Shown piece by piece: positions 32,318 through 43,160 of a DNA stretch of 64,000 nt. Under the pieces are notes generated by a model. The model worked only from the letters and a program-made list of their open reading frames with translations. It did not search any database and had not been told where the DNA came from. The stretch covers positions 50,551,182 to 50,615,181 of the forward strand of contig NC_079204.1 of NCBI RefSeq assembly GCF_026745355.1, in the 5' to 3' direction. Origin of the DNA: Beta vulgaris subsp. vulgaris (Eukaryota; Streptophyta; Magnoliopsida; Caryophyllales; Amaranthaceae). Position 1 is the first letter of the stretch. The number at the start of each line of letters is the position of its first letter. A program made the translations under genes and the position numbers.

Positions 32318-32326
32318 ATAAATTTA

Positions 32327-33328
32327 AACTGTTGTATTTATATAGAAATATAGTTAGCATATTCTTTCTCTATTTTTTTTTTTCATTCTCACTTTCTTGT
32401 ACGTTCAATATATTTCTTTGAACTTAATATCTTTCAATATATATTAGTAAATATTCTAATGATTGAATATTAATAAAGTATATATTTTCTTAGAAATTGA
32501 GAAAAATTAAGAAGATTTTCTTTAAGTATGAATAGTGTTAAGATTTTAACTGAGAAAAATAAAAAATAGTGGAGTATTATATATCAAAATGTTATACGAA
32601 AACACCTTATATATATAACATATTTATTATGATATTACATAATTTTTGTATTTTAACTCATAACCTCTTTATTAATGGCTTCTAATGCTTCATATAAGTT
32701 GTTACTCCATAATTCATTTGTAGGGGCAGAGGAAGGTGAAAAGAAAGAAAAAAGGGAAACATACGGCGTTTTAGTGTGGAATCTAATATAATCGATAGAG
32801 ATTGAAGCTTTAACTTTAGCAGACATGCATCATGAGGTTTGTATCATCATTTGTCTCTCTTATTTGGGGCATCATTTTCTCTATCCCTTTCACTCCTTGT
32901 TGCCTCATGCTTCATGGTCATCCCATCATTTTTATTTCTAACTGCACCTTTAACATTTTGGCCCCCCTACCCCCAAGAATTACAGCATACACCAATATTA
33001 TTGAGTGAAAAGCGCACAATGATAAAATGAATATAGGAGCCTCTTCTTTCAGTCTGACTTCTTTAGAAAATTTCGAATTTTTTTTTTATGATGTGAAGTA
33101 TATAATGATTTGATTTTATTAGTTCACAAATTCTGAAATTGAGTTTATATTTTTGTTATTGTCACCATAGTATTACCTTTTCAGAGAGTTACGAAATATT
33201 ATTGTGAGAGAAAAAGTAGATATAAGAATAATAATTAAAAAAAAAATCAGGCGGAAGAATGTTAAATCCTACAAAAATTTTAGTCATAGATCCCTTAAAA
33301 AATAACATAGTCACATAGATGCTGAGCA
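32327..33328. other. AT-rich intergenic DNA
   Basis: No supported gene. A short serine/leucine-rich ORF near 32839-33030 lacks a partner exon or domain. The region 32340-32560 looks like a degraded MITE but has no intact TIR. Confidence 0.35.
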
Positions 33329-33885
33329 TGTTTTTGGAACAAATTTTTCAAGAAGCCCATATTATCCCAAGTTCCCAATATATTGTCGTTGAATTCTTTC
33401 ATACTAATGTCAATGCACAATTTTGCCCATAAATAACTTTAGTTATGTACTTGTATTTGTAAAAATTATGCAAATGAAATACTAAAAAACTACACATTGA
33501 GACGTATTAAATAAGATCTCATATGACCATATTTATGTGTGATTGATCATCATATATCGTTCAAGCGCGAAATGTTAATAGTAGAAAAGTCAAAATGTTG
33601 CAATTAATAAAGGTTGACGTATTTAGTTGTTTGGTCGTCATCCAATGAAAAATATACTTTCTTTTATTGAGCATCATGTGATAGCCTAGTGGTGTTGGCA
33701 TCATCTCCAATCCTAGAGATCTTGGAATTGAGTTTCACCCCTTGCAATGAAAGATCCCCAATTCTCCTCCTATAAGGGACTTTCATTCATTCATTCACAC
33801 ACACACACACAAACACACGCAAACACGCGCGCGCGCGCACACACACAAGGTTAATTGAGATCCGGTGATAATGTGTCCTTATGTG

Positions 33886-34005
<120 letters not shown>

Positions 34006-34987
34006 GAGAATAGATGTAGGTTAGAACATAATGTACATTGTTTTAGAATATGATGTACATCGTTTTAGAACATGATATACATCATTTAGAACAGGATATA
34101 CATTTTAATTTGCATACATTCATCATGTATGGTGATATACTTTGTTTTAGAACATAATGTACATCGTTTTAGAGCATGTTGCTCATTATTTTAGAACATG
34201 ATATACATTGTTTTAGAACATGATATACATTAATTTAGAACACGATATACATTTTGTATACATTGATCAAGTATGGTGATAATAAGACTATAATCGAAAT
34301 GATAATAATGTGGAATACCAAAATTTCAATCAATACCACAAGAATTTCATACCAAACGATAATCAATTCTAATATATTTCAATCAACACCAAAATCGAAA
34401 AACATTGACATTGAGAAGTTCAAGAAGCGTTGAGCCACAAAAATTGAAGAAAAAATAACCGATTTCCGACAAAATCGTAGTGAAATAAGTCACCGACACT
34501 AGCAAGCCACTGGAGCACAAATTGCCAGCAAGAATAGAAGGCGAAATCACAAGTTTTCAGTGATAATTGTGGCAAAATCTAAAGTGAGGAGAGAGGAGGA
34601 AGTGAAGAGAGAGAAAGGAAATATGGCGAAATGGGAAATGTCGTGATGACTAATGAGAGGGTGGTGACTGGTGATGATGATTTAAATTTTGATTTTTTAT
34701 TTTGAAAAAAATCCCAACCCTTATATCTAAAGTAATTCATGGCTTAGATTTATTCTCACATATTATAATGTTCTCATATAAGGGATGTGTTCTCACAAGA
34801 GCCTTCTATATATATATATATATATTATTTTTTTTACTTGCAACATTGAAAATTTGGCACAAGATTATAGGAGAGAATAGAAATAGTGAGGTTAAAAAAA
34901 AGAATAAAATAGGACCCATGTATTATAAGAGAGAAAATAGAATATATCGGCAAAAATACTCCTGTTTTTGGAACAAATTTTTCAAGA

Positions 34988-35088
<101 letters not shown>

Positions 35089-35109
35089 GAGATCCGGTGA
35101 TAATGTGTA

Positions 35110-35153
<44 letters not shown>

Positions 35154-36014
35154 GTGTGTGAGAATAGATGTAGGTCAGAACATGATGTACATTGTTTTAG
35201 AATATGTTATACATCGTTTTAGAACATGTTACTCATTATTTTAGAACATGATATACATCATTTAGAACATGATATACATCATTTAGAACAGGATATACAT
35301 TTTAATTTGCATACATTCATCATGTATGGTGATATACATTGTTTTAGAAAATGATATACATTAATTTAGAACATGATATATTTTGTATACATTGATCATG
35401 TATGGTGATAATAAGATTATAATCGAAATAATAATAATGTGGAATACCAAAATTTCAATCAATACCACAAGAATTTCATACCAAACGATAATCAATTTTA
35501 ATATATTTCAATCAACACCAAAATCGAAAAACATCGACATTGAGAAGTTCAAGAAGCATTGAGCCACAAAAATTGAAGAAAAATTAACCGATTTCCGACA
35601 AAATCGTAGTGAAATAAGTCACCGACACTAGCAAGCCACTGGAGCACAAATCGCCAGCAAGAATATAAGGCAAAATCACGAGTTTTCAGTGATAATTGTG
35701 GCAAAATCTAAAGTGAGGAGAGAGGAGGAAGTGAAGAGAGAGAAAGGAAATATAGCGAAATGGGAAATGTCGTGATGACTAATGAGAGGGTGGTGCCTGG
35801 TGATGATGATTTGAATTTTGAAAAAATCCCAACCCTTAGATCTAAAGTATTTGATGGTATATATTATATATTATTTTGTTTACTTGCAACATTGAAAATT
35901 TGGCACAAGATTATAGGAGAGAATAGAAATAGTGAGGTTAAAAAAAAGAATAAAATAGGACCCATGTATTATAAGAGAGAAAAAAGAATATATCGGCAAA
36001 AATACTCCTGTTTA

Positions 36015-36868
36015 TGCAGATTTTGTACCAAGTACGCAAAAGGTATTGGGGATCCAACAACAAGAACAATATACTAATCTGATATGGAATAAATAACGAA
36101 TAATGAAAATGTAAATAAAAGATTAAGAACACAAGTAATTGTTGACGCAAAAAACTCAAGGAATAGGAAAAATCGCGGGTGATACTCTTGACCACCAACC
36201 CACTATGAATATGCCACAGTCAATACAAGCGCATAAAAACAATTAGCCTTCAAGCTTTGCCGAATAATAATGGAATGGATGAGAGGAAATATTAGTTAGA
36301 AGCCTAGAATGCACTGTGAGAGTGTAGGAGCTAGAGAGAATAGTAGTTAGACAAGACTGAGAGTTAATGTAGCTAATCCCCCCAAAATTAACTACATATC
36401 TCCTATTTGTATTTGACCGAAGAAATTCTTGATTGTTGTTGTAGTACTTCCTTCAAAATAGGGGGCAACTTTATTTCCTCAACTGTCTCCTTATTCCTCT
36501 CTTAATTTGTTAAAGATTGAGTCAACTCCTCCCACCATATGCTCTCTTGTGATAACTGATTCTTCTTATTTCCTTGCACTTGAAATCCAACATGTAAATT
36601 CTAGGGCCCAACAACTCCCAGCGTTTTGTAATTGCCACATTTCTATTTTGGTAAATCAAACTACCAACTTTGACCAATTATTTTAATTTTTTTAAAAGTA
36701 AAAATATAGTCATGTGCGATCTTGTTGACGTGTAGATTCAAAATATCAAATTTTTACTTAAGAGGAAAAAACGTCTTGAAAATTGTGCTTAAACAATGTA
36801 GCAAATTAAAAAAAAACAGAGAGAGTATCAATGTTGCAAGCAAAAAAAAAAATATAAAGGAAGAAGTA
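36015..36868. other. Intergenic / possible old LTR fragment
   Basis: No gene. The stretch around 36040-36640 has features seen in retrotransposon LTRs or leaders (GGATCCAACAACAAGAAC, TTCTAGGGCCCAACA), but I found no partner repeat or coding remnant. Confidence 0.3.
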
Positions 36869-38442
36869 TCTATAATATATATAAAGCTAGAAAAATTTGC
36901 CTATGTGTCAAGATATTACTCATTTCGCCACATGTCATCACTATACTTATTCTCATTTTTTTAGTGCCACGTGTAAAATGGATCAATTACAATCTTATAA
37001 ATTTGGTAAGTTTCACTCAGCAAATGGAAGTACTTTACAATCATATTAGTTCGTGTATAATTCCGGCAAAGTTGCTAACTAATAATAAACAATGTTAATA
37101 TTGATATAACTTACCATTTTACATTACCATTTATTTAACTTACCCGTAGTCGTAGATTTGATTTATAATGTAGACAATTTATTTTGGAGTTGCAGGATTG
37201 ATAATTTTCACAACTTTTTATATTGCTTAATTATTACTCCAGTAGAGTACATTATTATTAGATATTATTGTAGTATACAATAATTATCTTTACGTGTCGT
37301 TTGTCTATATATTAATAATGTAGGGTAGCAATAAGTTCGAGTTGAATTAATTTCAAGTTCACCTGATTTCTATTTCGGGTCACTTACCCCTAATCCAAAC
37401 TTGACTTGATTCTGATTTCAGGTCGAAAATTAGAATTTGAACCCGACCTTTTCTATTTCAGGTTGAGCCGAAACCAACCCAAAATGACCTGATTTTAAAT
37501 TTAATCATTGCAATAATTCAACATATTGAGTGAGTCTTGAATTCAAATGCCAACTTAATCAAATTTAGAATATTCAAGAAACGAGTTTGGTCTAATACAA
37601 GTTAGATAAATATAGGTTGGCCTGCCTTGAATTTGACCCCACTTCAAAGTCAGATTATTCTGATTATTTTGAGGTTCAAAAATTCAACCTGAACCTAACC
37701 CATTATTTTTTCTGGTCGGGTTGGGCTGACCCATCTTTTTTTTTCAGGTCGAAAATTTTAACCCAAATCAGAAATTTTCAAGTTAGATTCGAGACGGGTT
37801 ATCATATTGGATCAGCTTTAATTTTGATAGCCCTAATGAAAAGATTATATCATGAAATATAAATTTACAATTTATAATCTTTCAATTTTAAATGTAGTCA
37901 TTCCAATAATTTTGGAATTTAAAAAAACTATTTGAGAACTAAAAAAAATCCATGTGCATTATGCACGTCCAGATAATCTTAATATAAATTATTTCTCAAA
38001 TAGTCAAGATGTAAATTATTTCGCAAGTCAATAGTAACAAATTTTAAAAGCCATCTAATCTTTTATTTCTCATTTATATCTTTCTTAAATTATTTCAATA
38101 TTTAGTTGTGTATGATCACTTCATGTTTTAATGTAAATATCACAAAATATTCAATTTCTAAATTGAAATATTTTGGGTTTTCATATTTTTTCTTAGATAC
38201 TATATGTTATTAATATTAATTATCAGCACATATTTTGCTGACCCACAAATGAAAACCATGCTATCTAGGGGGGAATAGATATTTTTTTAATATGTAACAA
38301 TATTGATATAAACAATTAGATTCATTGTAAGAAAATTTATGTGAGCTTAAAGCGAGTTTGAACAAGTTTGACCACTAAATGTTACTCAAAGTTAATTAAA
38401 TTAACCTAAGCAATGTATGTGCTATTAACTTAGTACCATTTA

Positions 38443-38671
38443 GGGCCTGTTCTCCCCAGCTTATTTTCAGTTTAGTTCAGTTTAGTTCAGTTCAGTTCAA
38501 TTCAGTTCAGACCAGTTCCGTTCAGTTCAGCTCTTGACAATACTTTTACTCTCCCATATCACTATTCATTTCAGTTCAGTTCAGTTCAGTTCAGATCAGT
38601 TCAGTTTAGTTCAATTCAGTTCAGTTCAATTCAGTTCAGTTCAGCTGTTTTATGCCGGAGAGAACAGGCCC
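38443..38671. mobile_element. Harbinger-like MITE with (TTCAG)n-type body (229 bp)
   Basis: Inverted ends GGGCCTGTTCTC and GAGAACAGGCCC, with TTA duplicated on both sides (38440-38442 and 38672-38674), which fits PIF/Harbinger. Between them the sequence is mostly TTCAG/TTTAG/TTCAA pentamers. The same ends and body define the larger copy at 6695-8148. Confidence 0.9.
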
Positions 38672-38687
38672 TTAATCATTTATATGG

Positions 38688-38746
<59 letters not shown>
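38688..38746 (+). repeat. (AAT)n microsatellite
   Basis: About 19 uninterrupted AAT units, starting 14 bp after the Harbinger-like MITE. Confidence 0.95.
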
Positions 38747-38748
<2 letters not shown>

Positions 38749-38936
38749 TTATTAGTATAGATAATATATATTTCAGTACAGTGCATCGCACGGGTTGTAA
38801 GCCAATTTTAGACTATTCTTAAATCTTAATACAATATTATATCATTTTAGATAACAAGCCCATTTAGTTAGTTTGTTTAATGTTAAACCCATTTTAATTT
38901 ATACGATTCTCATTACAAGATCATAATATCGTGTAG

Positions 38937-40200
38937 GATATTTCTATATTCATTTCTTAGGTATATATTAGAAAAAAAAAATTTATACATTACAATATAT
39001 ATTTCATTTATATATTACAATATACATGAAATTTTTGTATAATAATAATTATGATTAAATGGATTAAACGGGTAATCCGTTAATCAAATAGGTCGGGTCA
39101 GGGTTGAGTATTTCAACCTGTTTATTAAATGTTTAGTAAACCCGAATGCAAATCCAACCAAACCTGAACTGATTGCCAGCCCAACTTGGTTGCCTACTCT
39201 ACTTTTATGTTTATACTATTTCATTACATATTTATATAAATATATATATATACCATGATTTCAAGGGACGTATTATATAATTTTAAATATATATTGTCAT
39301 ATCAAGAGTTATTAGCAAAAAGGGTTTGATGAACATTAATAACTGATATTTCTATATTCATTTCTTAGGTATATATTAGAAGAAAAATTTATATATTACA
39401 ATATATATTACAATATACATGAAATTTATTGTCTATTTGATAACATGAGTTACATGTTATTTTTTTAATAAACTACATAGAAAAATGTATTTTCTCTTTA
39501 ATTTCTTTATTAATTTACATTTACTATACAGTGTAAATTATAATGTCATTACTTTATGTAGGGTTTGCAAAAGCTAACTCAATACGAAATACGACCCGAA
39601 CCTAACCCAAAATAAGCAGGTTAGGATTGGAACTTTGACCGATTTTATAACCCATTGATTAAACAGGTAGGTTGAGGTTGACATTTTCGACTCGAAATTG
39701 ACATGCTTTGACTTTATTAACTTACATATATGTAGAAAATTCTCGAAAAATATATTGATAAATCTAAAATTTGGTTAAAAAAGTAAATATTGCTAAAATT
39801 GGTCACAATTATTATAAGAAATATTAAACATGGATACTTTCAACAGTGAACTCTCTCATATATACTTTTAAGAAAATAATTAATATTTTGTATAATACTA
39901 ATTATGATTAAATGGGTTCAACGGGTAATTCGCTTATCAAATAGGTCGGGTCATAGTTGAGTATTTCAACCTGTTTATCAAATGTGTAGTAAACCCGAAA
40001 GCAAATCCAACCAAACTTGAACTGATTGCCAGCCCAACTTGCTGGTTGCCTGCTCTACTTTTATGTTTATACTATTTCATTACATATTTATATAAATATA
40101 GATACACCATGATTTCAAGGGATGTATTATATAATTTTAAATATATATTGTCATATCAAGAGTTATTAGCAAAAAGGGTTTGAAAAACATTAATAGCTGA
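38937..40200 (+). repeat. Interlocked tandem duplications inside the Helitron
   Basis: A block starting GATATTTCTATATTCATTTC occurs at 38937 and 39345. A longer ~300-bp block (ATTATGATTAAATGG ... AGCAAAAAGGGTTTGA) occurs at about 39048-39333 and 39900-40185. Copies differ by several substitutions, so they are older than the 11.1-kb duplication. Confidence 0.85.
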
Positions 40201-40489
40201 TAAAGAACGTGAAAACTCAAATATTACCACAAATGTATAGTACAAAGACGTGGTTCAAAATGTTTTTAAAACACTCTTATTATTATTGTCATTTAATAAT
40301 TCATTTGTGATGTTCATTCACTTCGTTGAGATAAAAGGGTTTTTTCGTGTTTCCTCTTCAATAAATGTTACATGCAAACTTGCAGTGTTTTACCATGTAT
40401 AACATAATATATACACATTCTTATTTGATATAAAAAATTAAATCAAAAAAATAAACTTCCCGTGCATTTTTGCACGGGTGGAAAACTAG

Positions 40490-41050
40490 TTTCTAATAAA
40501 TAATATACAAAAATCAAGTTGCTACGAGAAACATTTGGAAAAAGAAACTCAAACCGAATAATTAATATTTCTAAATGGGCTTGTAATGAGACTCTCTGGG
40601 TATAGGTCCTGTGCGAAAAGAATTTCTTCTTAGCTATTAAAACAAAAACAAAAAATACCTTTTTATTTTTGGTACTCGAATCAAGTTGTATGTTTTGAGT
40701 AAGTGTTGCACGTCTTAGGTGTAAAATGTTTGTTCCCTATATTCTTGTTATGGATTATGGTGAATAGGCTGAGACGCTGAGTGTTGGGCTAAATTCTAGC
40801 GCCAATTGGTATTTGCTTTGCTATTGAGTTATTAGTTTGTATTTCAGGTTTTTATCAATTAGATTTAATCTCTTGATCACTTGAAGCCATTTCTAGCTGC
40901 ATACTAAAAATTTCTAAACTCGTGGATTGAAGAAGCTTGAGTTGGTTAAAGGTTTTTTTTTTCCAAAATCATATTATGTGGATATTTGTCTAACCGTTAA
41001 AATGAAGTAAATGATGGCTTGTATGCGAACCAAGTAATTAAGATACTTTG
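40490..41050. other. Intergenic between Helitron and LINE
   Basis: No gene. The 3' part may include the 5' UTR of the following LINE, since its start is not marked by any target duplication that I can see. Confidence 0.35.
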
Positions 41051-41173
41051 AGGTTAAGTTTAAAATGATCTGTAATGTTTTGGGAAGGGGGATTTTAAAT
41101 TGAAGAGTTGGTTTACATATTCTCCCTTGAAAGACAGGTAACCCTAACCCTAGGGGCTCGAGATCGTTCCACC

Positions 41174-42700
41174 ATGGCCAATGAACTCATAGAAAAGTGC
41201 AAAAACCTTAAAATAAATGACGCTGAAACCCAAGTGTTTGAGATTGGCGAACTGGAAGACGGAATTGATGAGGACCAAGTGTCGTTGGTTCTTGTAGGAC
41301 GATTGGTGACCGAAAGAAGCTTTAATATCGAAGCATTCAAGAGGACAATGATCCAGGTGTTGGCAGTCACTAATAAGCGCCTAATAATTCGAATGATTGG
41401 ACCAAATCTTTTTATGTTCCAATTTTTCCACTGGAGAGATAAGGAGAAAGTTATGGAGGGTAGACCCTGGTGTTTTGAGAATCAAGTCCTTATTCTTAAC
41501 GAAATCAATGGTGAGGATCAACTGGTGGATGTCCCCCTCACACATTCACCGTTTTGGATTCGCTAAAGAACCTTCCTTTCAATTATCGCTCGTCTGCGAT
41601 TTGTCGGGAAATTGCTTCAAAATTTGGGTACGTGATGGAACCAGAAGATGATGAATTAAACCTTGACAATTATAGAAGAGTGAGAGTGATGATGGATGTT
41701 GCACAACCACTGTGCCATTTTCAGGATATTCAAGGTAAGGATGGTCGATTTTTCCGCATTTCCATTGCTTATGAACGACTACCATTCTTTTGTTTTCTTT
41801 GCAGGACCATTGGACATAGCGAGAAGGAATGTGTAAATGTTGATGATGATGAACCAGAACAACGCATCGGATGGGGTAAACACTTGAGGGCTACTCCTAG
41901 GCGTGGGACTAAAAAACTTGTCAAGGAGGTGGAAGAAGTTAAATCCTGCCGTAAGAACCATTTTGTTGCCAAACCAAGGAATATTAAGATTAAAGAAAAG
42001 GGGAGGGGGCTTTATATAAGTGGAGGAGGTGATGCTTTTCATGGGAGGGCTGAAGTGATTGGGGACTTATGGGGAGAGAAGGAAGGAGTAGGAGTAGGAG
42101 GTGATAATTGTCCTATACAAAAGAGAGAGGGTACAAGAGATATTGGGTTGAGTGAAGGTGTTGTGGCACAGCAGGGAAGTGGCCCAAGATTGTTGGAGTC
42201 TAGCTTTGACAAAGTGGATGAAGGGGGTGAGAAAGAAGTGGGGCATAATGGAGGGTCAGATGTGATAGCATCTGGAACTTTTAATATTATTAGGGAGGAA
42301 AGTAATGTAATAAATGAGGTGAAGGGGGTACAAGTAAAGACAAATGGGGGGCGTTAGTGGAGTGTTTTTGTCCAAAGACGTGGTAGGCCCTCCTTCTGGG
42401 GCAGCAGAGGGGGACAAGAAAGGAGCGAGATACTGGAAGAAGTTTAAAAGAGATAAGGGTGATGCTATGGAAGGGGTGGAGCATGATTTTATGCTAACTG
42501 AGCAAGTAGGCAAGCGAGGAAGAGAAGGGGGCTTTGAAGGGGTCGTGGAGATGGGCGCAGCAAAAAAGGCTCGAAGTGTTGACGAAACTTCTAGATGGCG
42601 TGAGGCGAGGTCTGTCGAGGAACAGACCCGCCAAGGATGGGCAACCCTTGGTCAGTTCGTAGACTTCGGAAATGGAGTCGTGAAGTTTCCCCCGACTTAA
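41174..42700 (+). pseudogene. LINE ORF1: DUF4283 + CCHC zinc knuckle protein (frameshifted)
   Basis: Start ATG at 41174 has a good Kozak context (CCACCATGGCC), preferred over 41108. The N-terminal DUF4283 domain includes LVGRLVTERSFNIEAFKRTM, FQFFHWRDKEKVMEGRPWCF and the W near FWIR. A single-base loss near 41560 breaks the frame before LKNLPFNYRSSAICREIASK. A zf-CCHC_4-type knuckle follows (FFCFLCRTIGHSEKECVNV, CX2CX4HX4C, near 41795), then a Gly/Glu-rich linker with another frameshift near 42345. In plant L1 LINEs such a protein binds the element RNA. Not functional as it stands. Confidence 0.85.
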
Positions 42701-43160
42701 TCTTTTTGTCGGAAACTATGGTAAATAAGGAGAGAGTGGAGAGTTTGAAAGAGTCTCTTGAGTGTTCGAATGCTTTTGGGGTGTCGAGTCAAGGCAAAGC
42801 AGGAGGTCTATATGTGTTCTGGAGGACGAAGAAAATTCGGTTTGAGATTGTTTCTTTTTCGCAACATCACATATGTGGGGATGTGTTGACATAGAATAGG
42901 ACTGAGTGGAGGTTTGTCGGTATTTATGGATGGCCGGATAGAGTTAATTAGCATCAAACGTGGTCCTTTATCCGTCACTTGTGTAATGAAACGGAACTCC
43001 CTATAATGTTTGGGGGTGACTTTAAGGAGATTATGTCGTATGATGAGAAGAAAGGGGGAGCTATGATTGAACGCCGAGAGATTACCCACTTTCGAAATGT
43101 TGTGGATTTGATCAAAGTTCCTGAAGGTAGGTCTTGTATAACACATAAAGAAGGAGTGAA
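42637..43160 (+). pseudogene. LINE ORF2: apurinic-endonuclease-like domain, truncated
   Basis: Starts MGNPWSVRRLRKWSREV at 42637, overlapping the ORF1 tail. Visible endonuclease motifs: DLIFLSETMV (metal-binding Glu of the LSET motif), GGLYVFWR, WRFVGIYGWPD and IMFGGDFKEIM, where the usual GDFNE Asn is Lys. In-frame stops occur at 42892 and 42951. The sequence ends at the LINE-copia junction, so RT is missing. Confidence 0.85.

Larger units (their letters stand above)
36869..40489 (+). mobile_element. Helitron, non-autonomous (3.6 kb)
   Basis: The 3' end is textbook: a hairpin CCCGTGCA-TTTT-TGCACGGG (40459-40478), 11 nt, then CTAG (40486-40489) before a host T. The proposed 5' end TCTATAATATATATAAAGC (36869) follows a host A, fitting the A|TC...CTAG|T insertion rule. 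No Rep/helicase ORF is visible. The interior holds tandem duplications and a Harbinger-like MITE. The 3' end is firm; the 5' end is the best candidate and could belong to a different, nested copy. Confidence 0.7.
41051..43160 (+). mobile_element. L1-type LINE, 5' part only
   Basis: It contains ORF1 and the first ~170 codons of ORF2 (endonuclease). Reverse transcriptase, RNase H, 3' UTR and poly(A) are absent, because at about 43150-43165 the sequence switches to a copia element on the other strand. Losing the 3' end is opposite to the usual LINE 5' truncation, so a deletion after insertion is likely. The 5' boundary is approximate. Confidence 0.85.

Noticed and set aside
37940..37985. Second Helitron 3' end (hairpin GTGCATTATGCAC)
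   Set aside because: No CTRR motif follows at the right distance; probably an unrelated or decayed hairpin.
41140..41155. Telomere-like CCCTAACCCTA
   Set aside because: Only about two units in the LINE 5' region; not a telomeric tract.
42256..42513. Minus-strand ORFs over the LINE ORF1 tail
   Set aside because: Shadows of the Gly/Glu-rich plus-strand linker.
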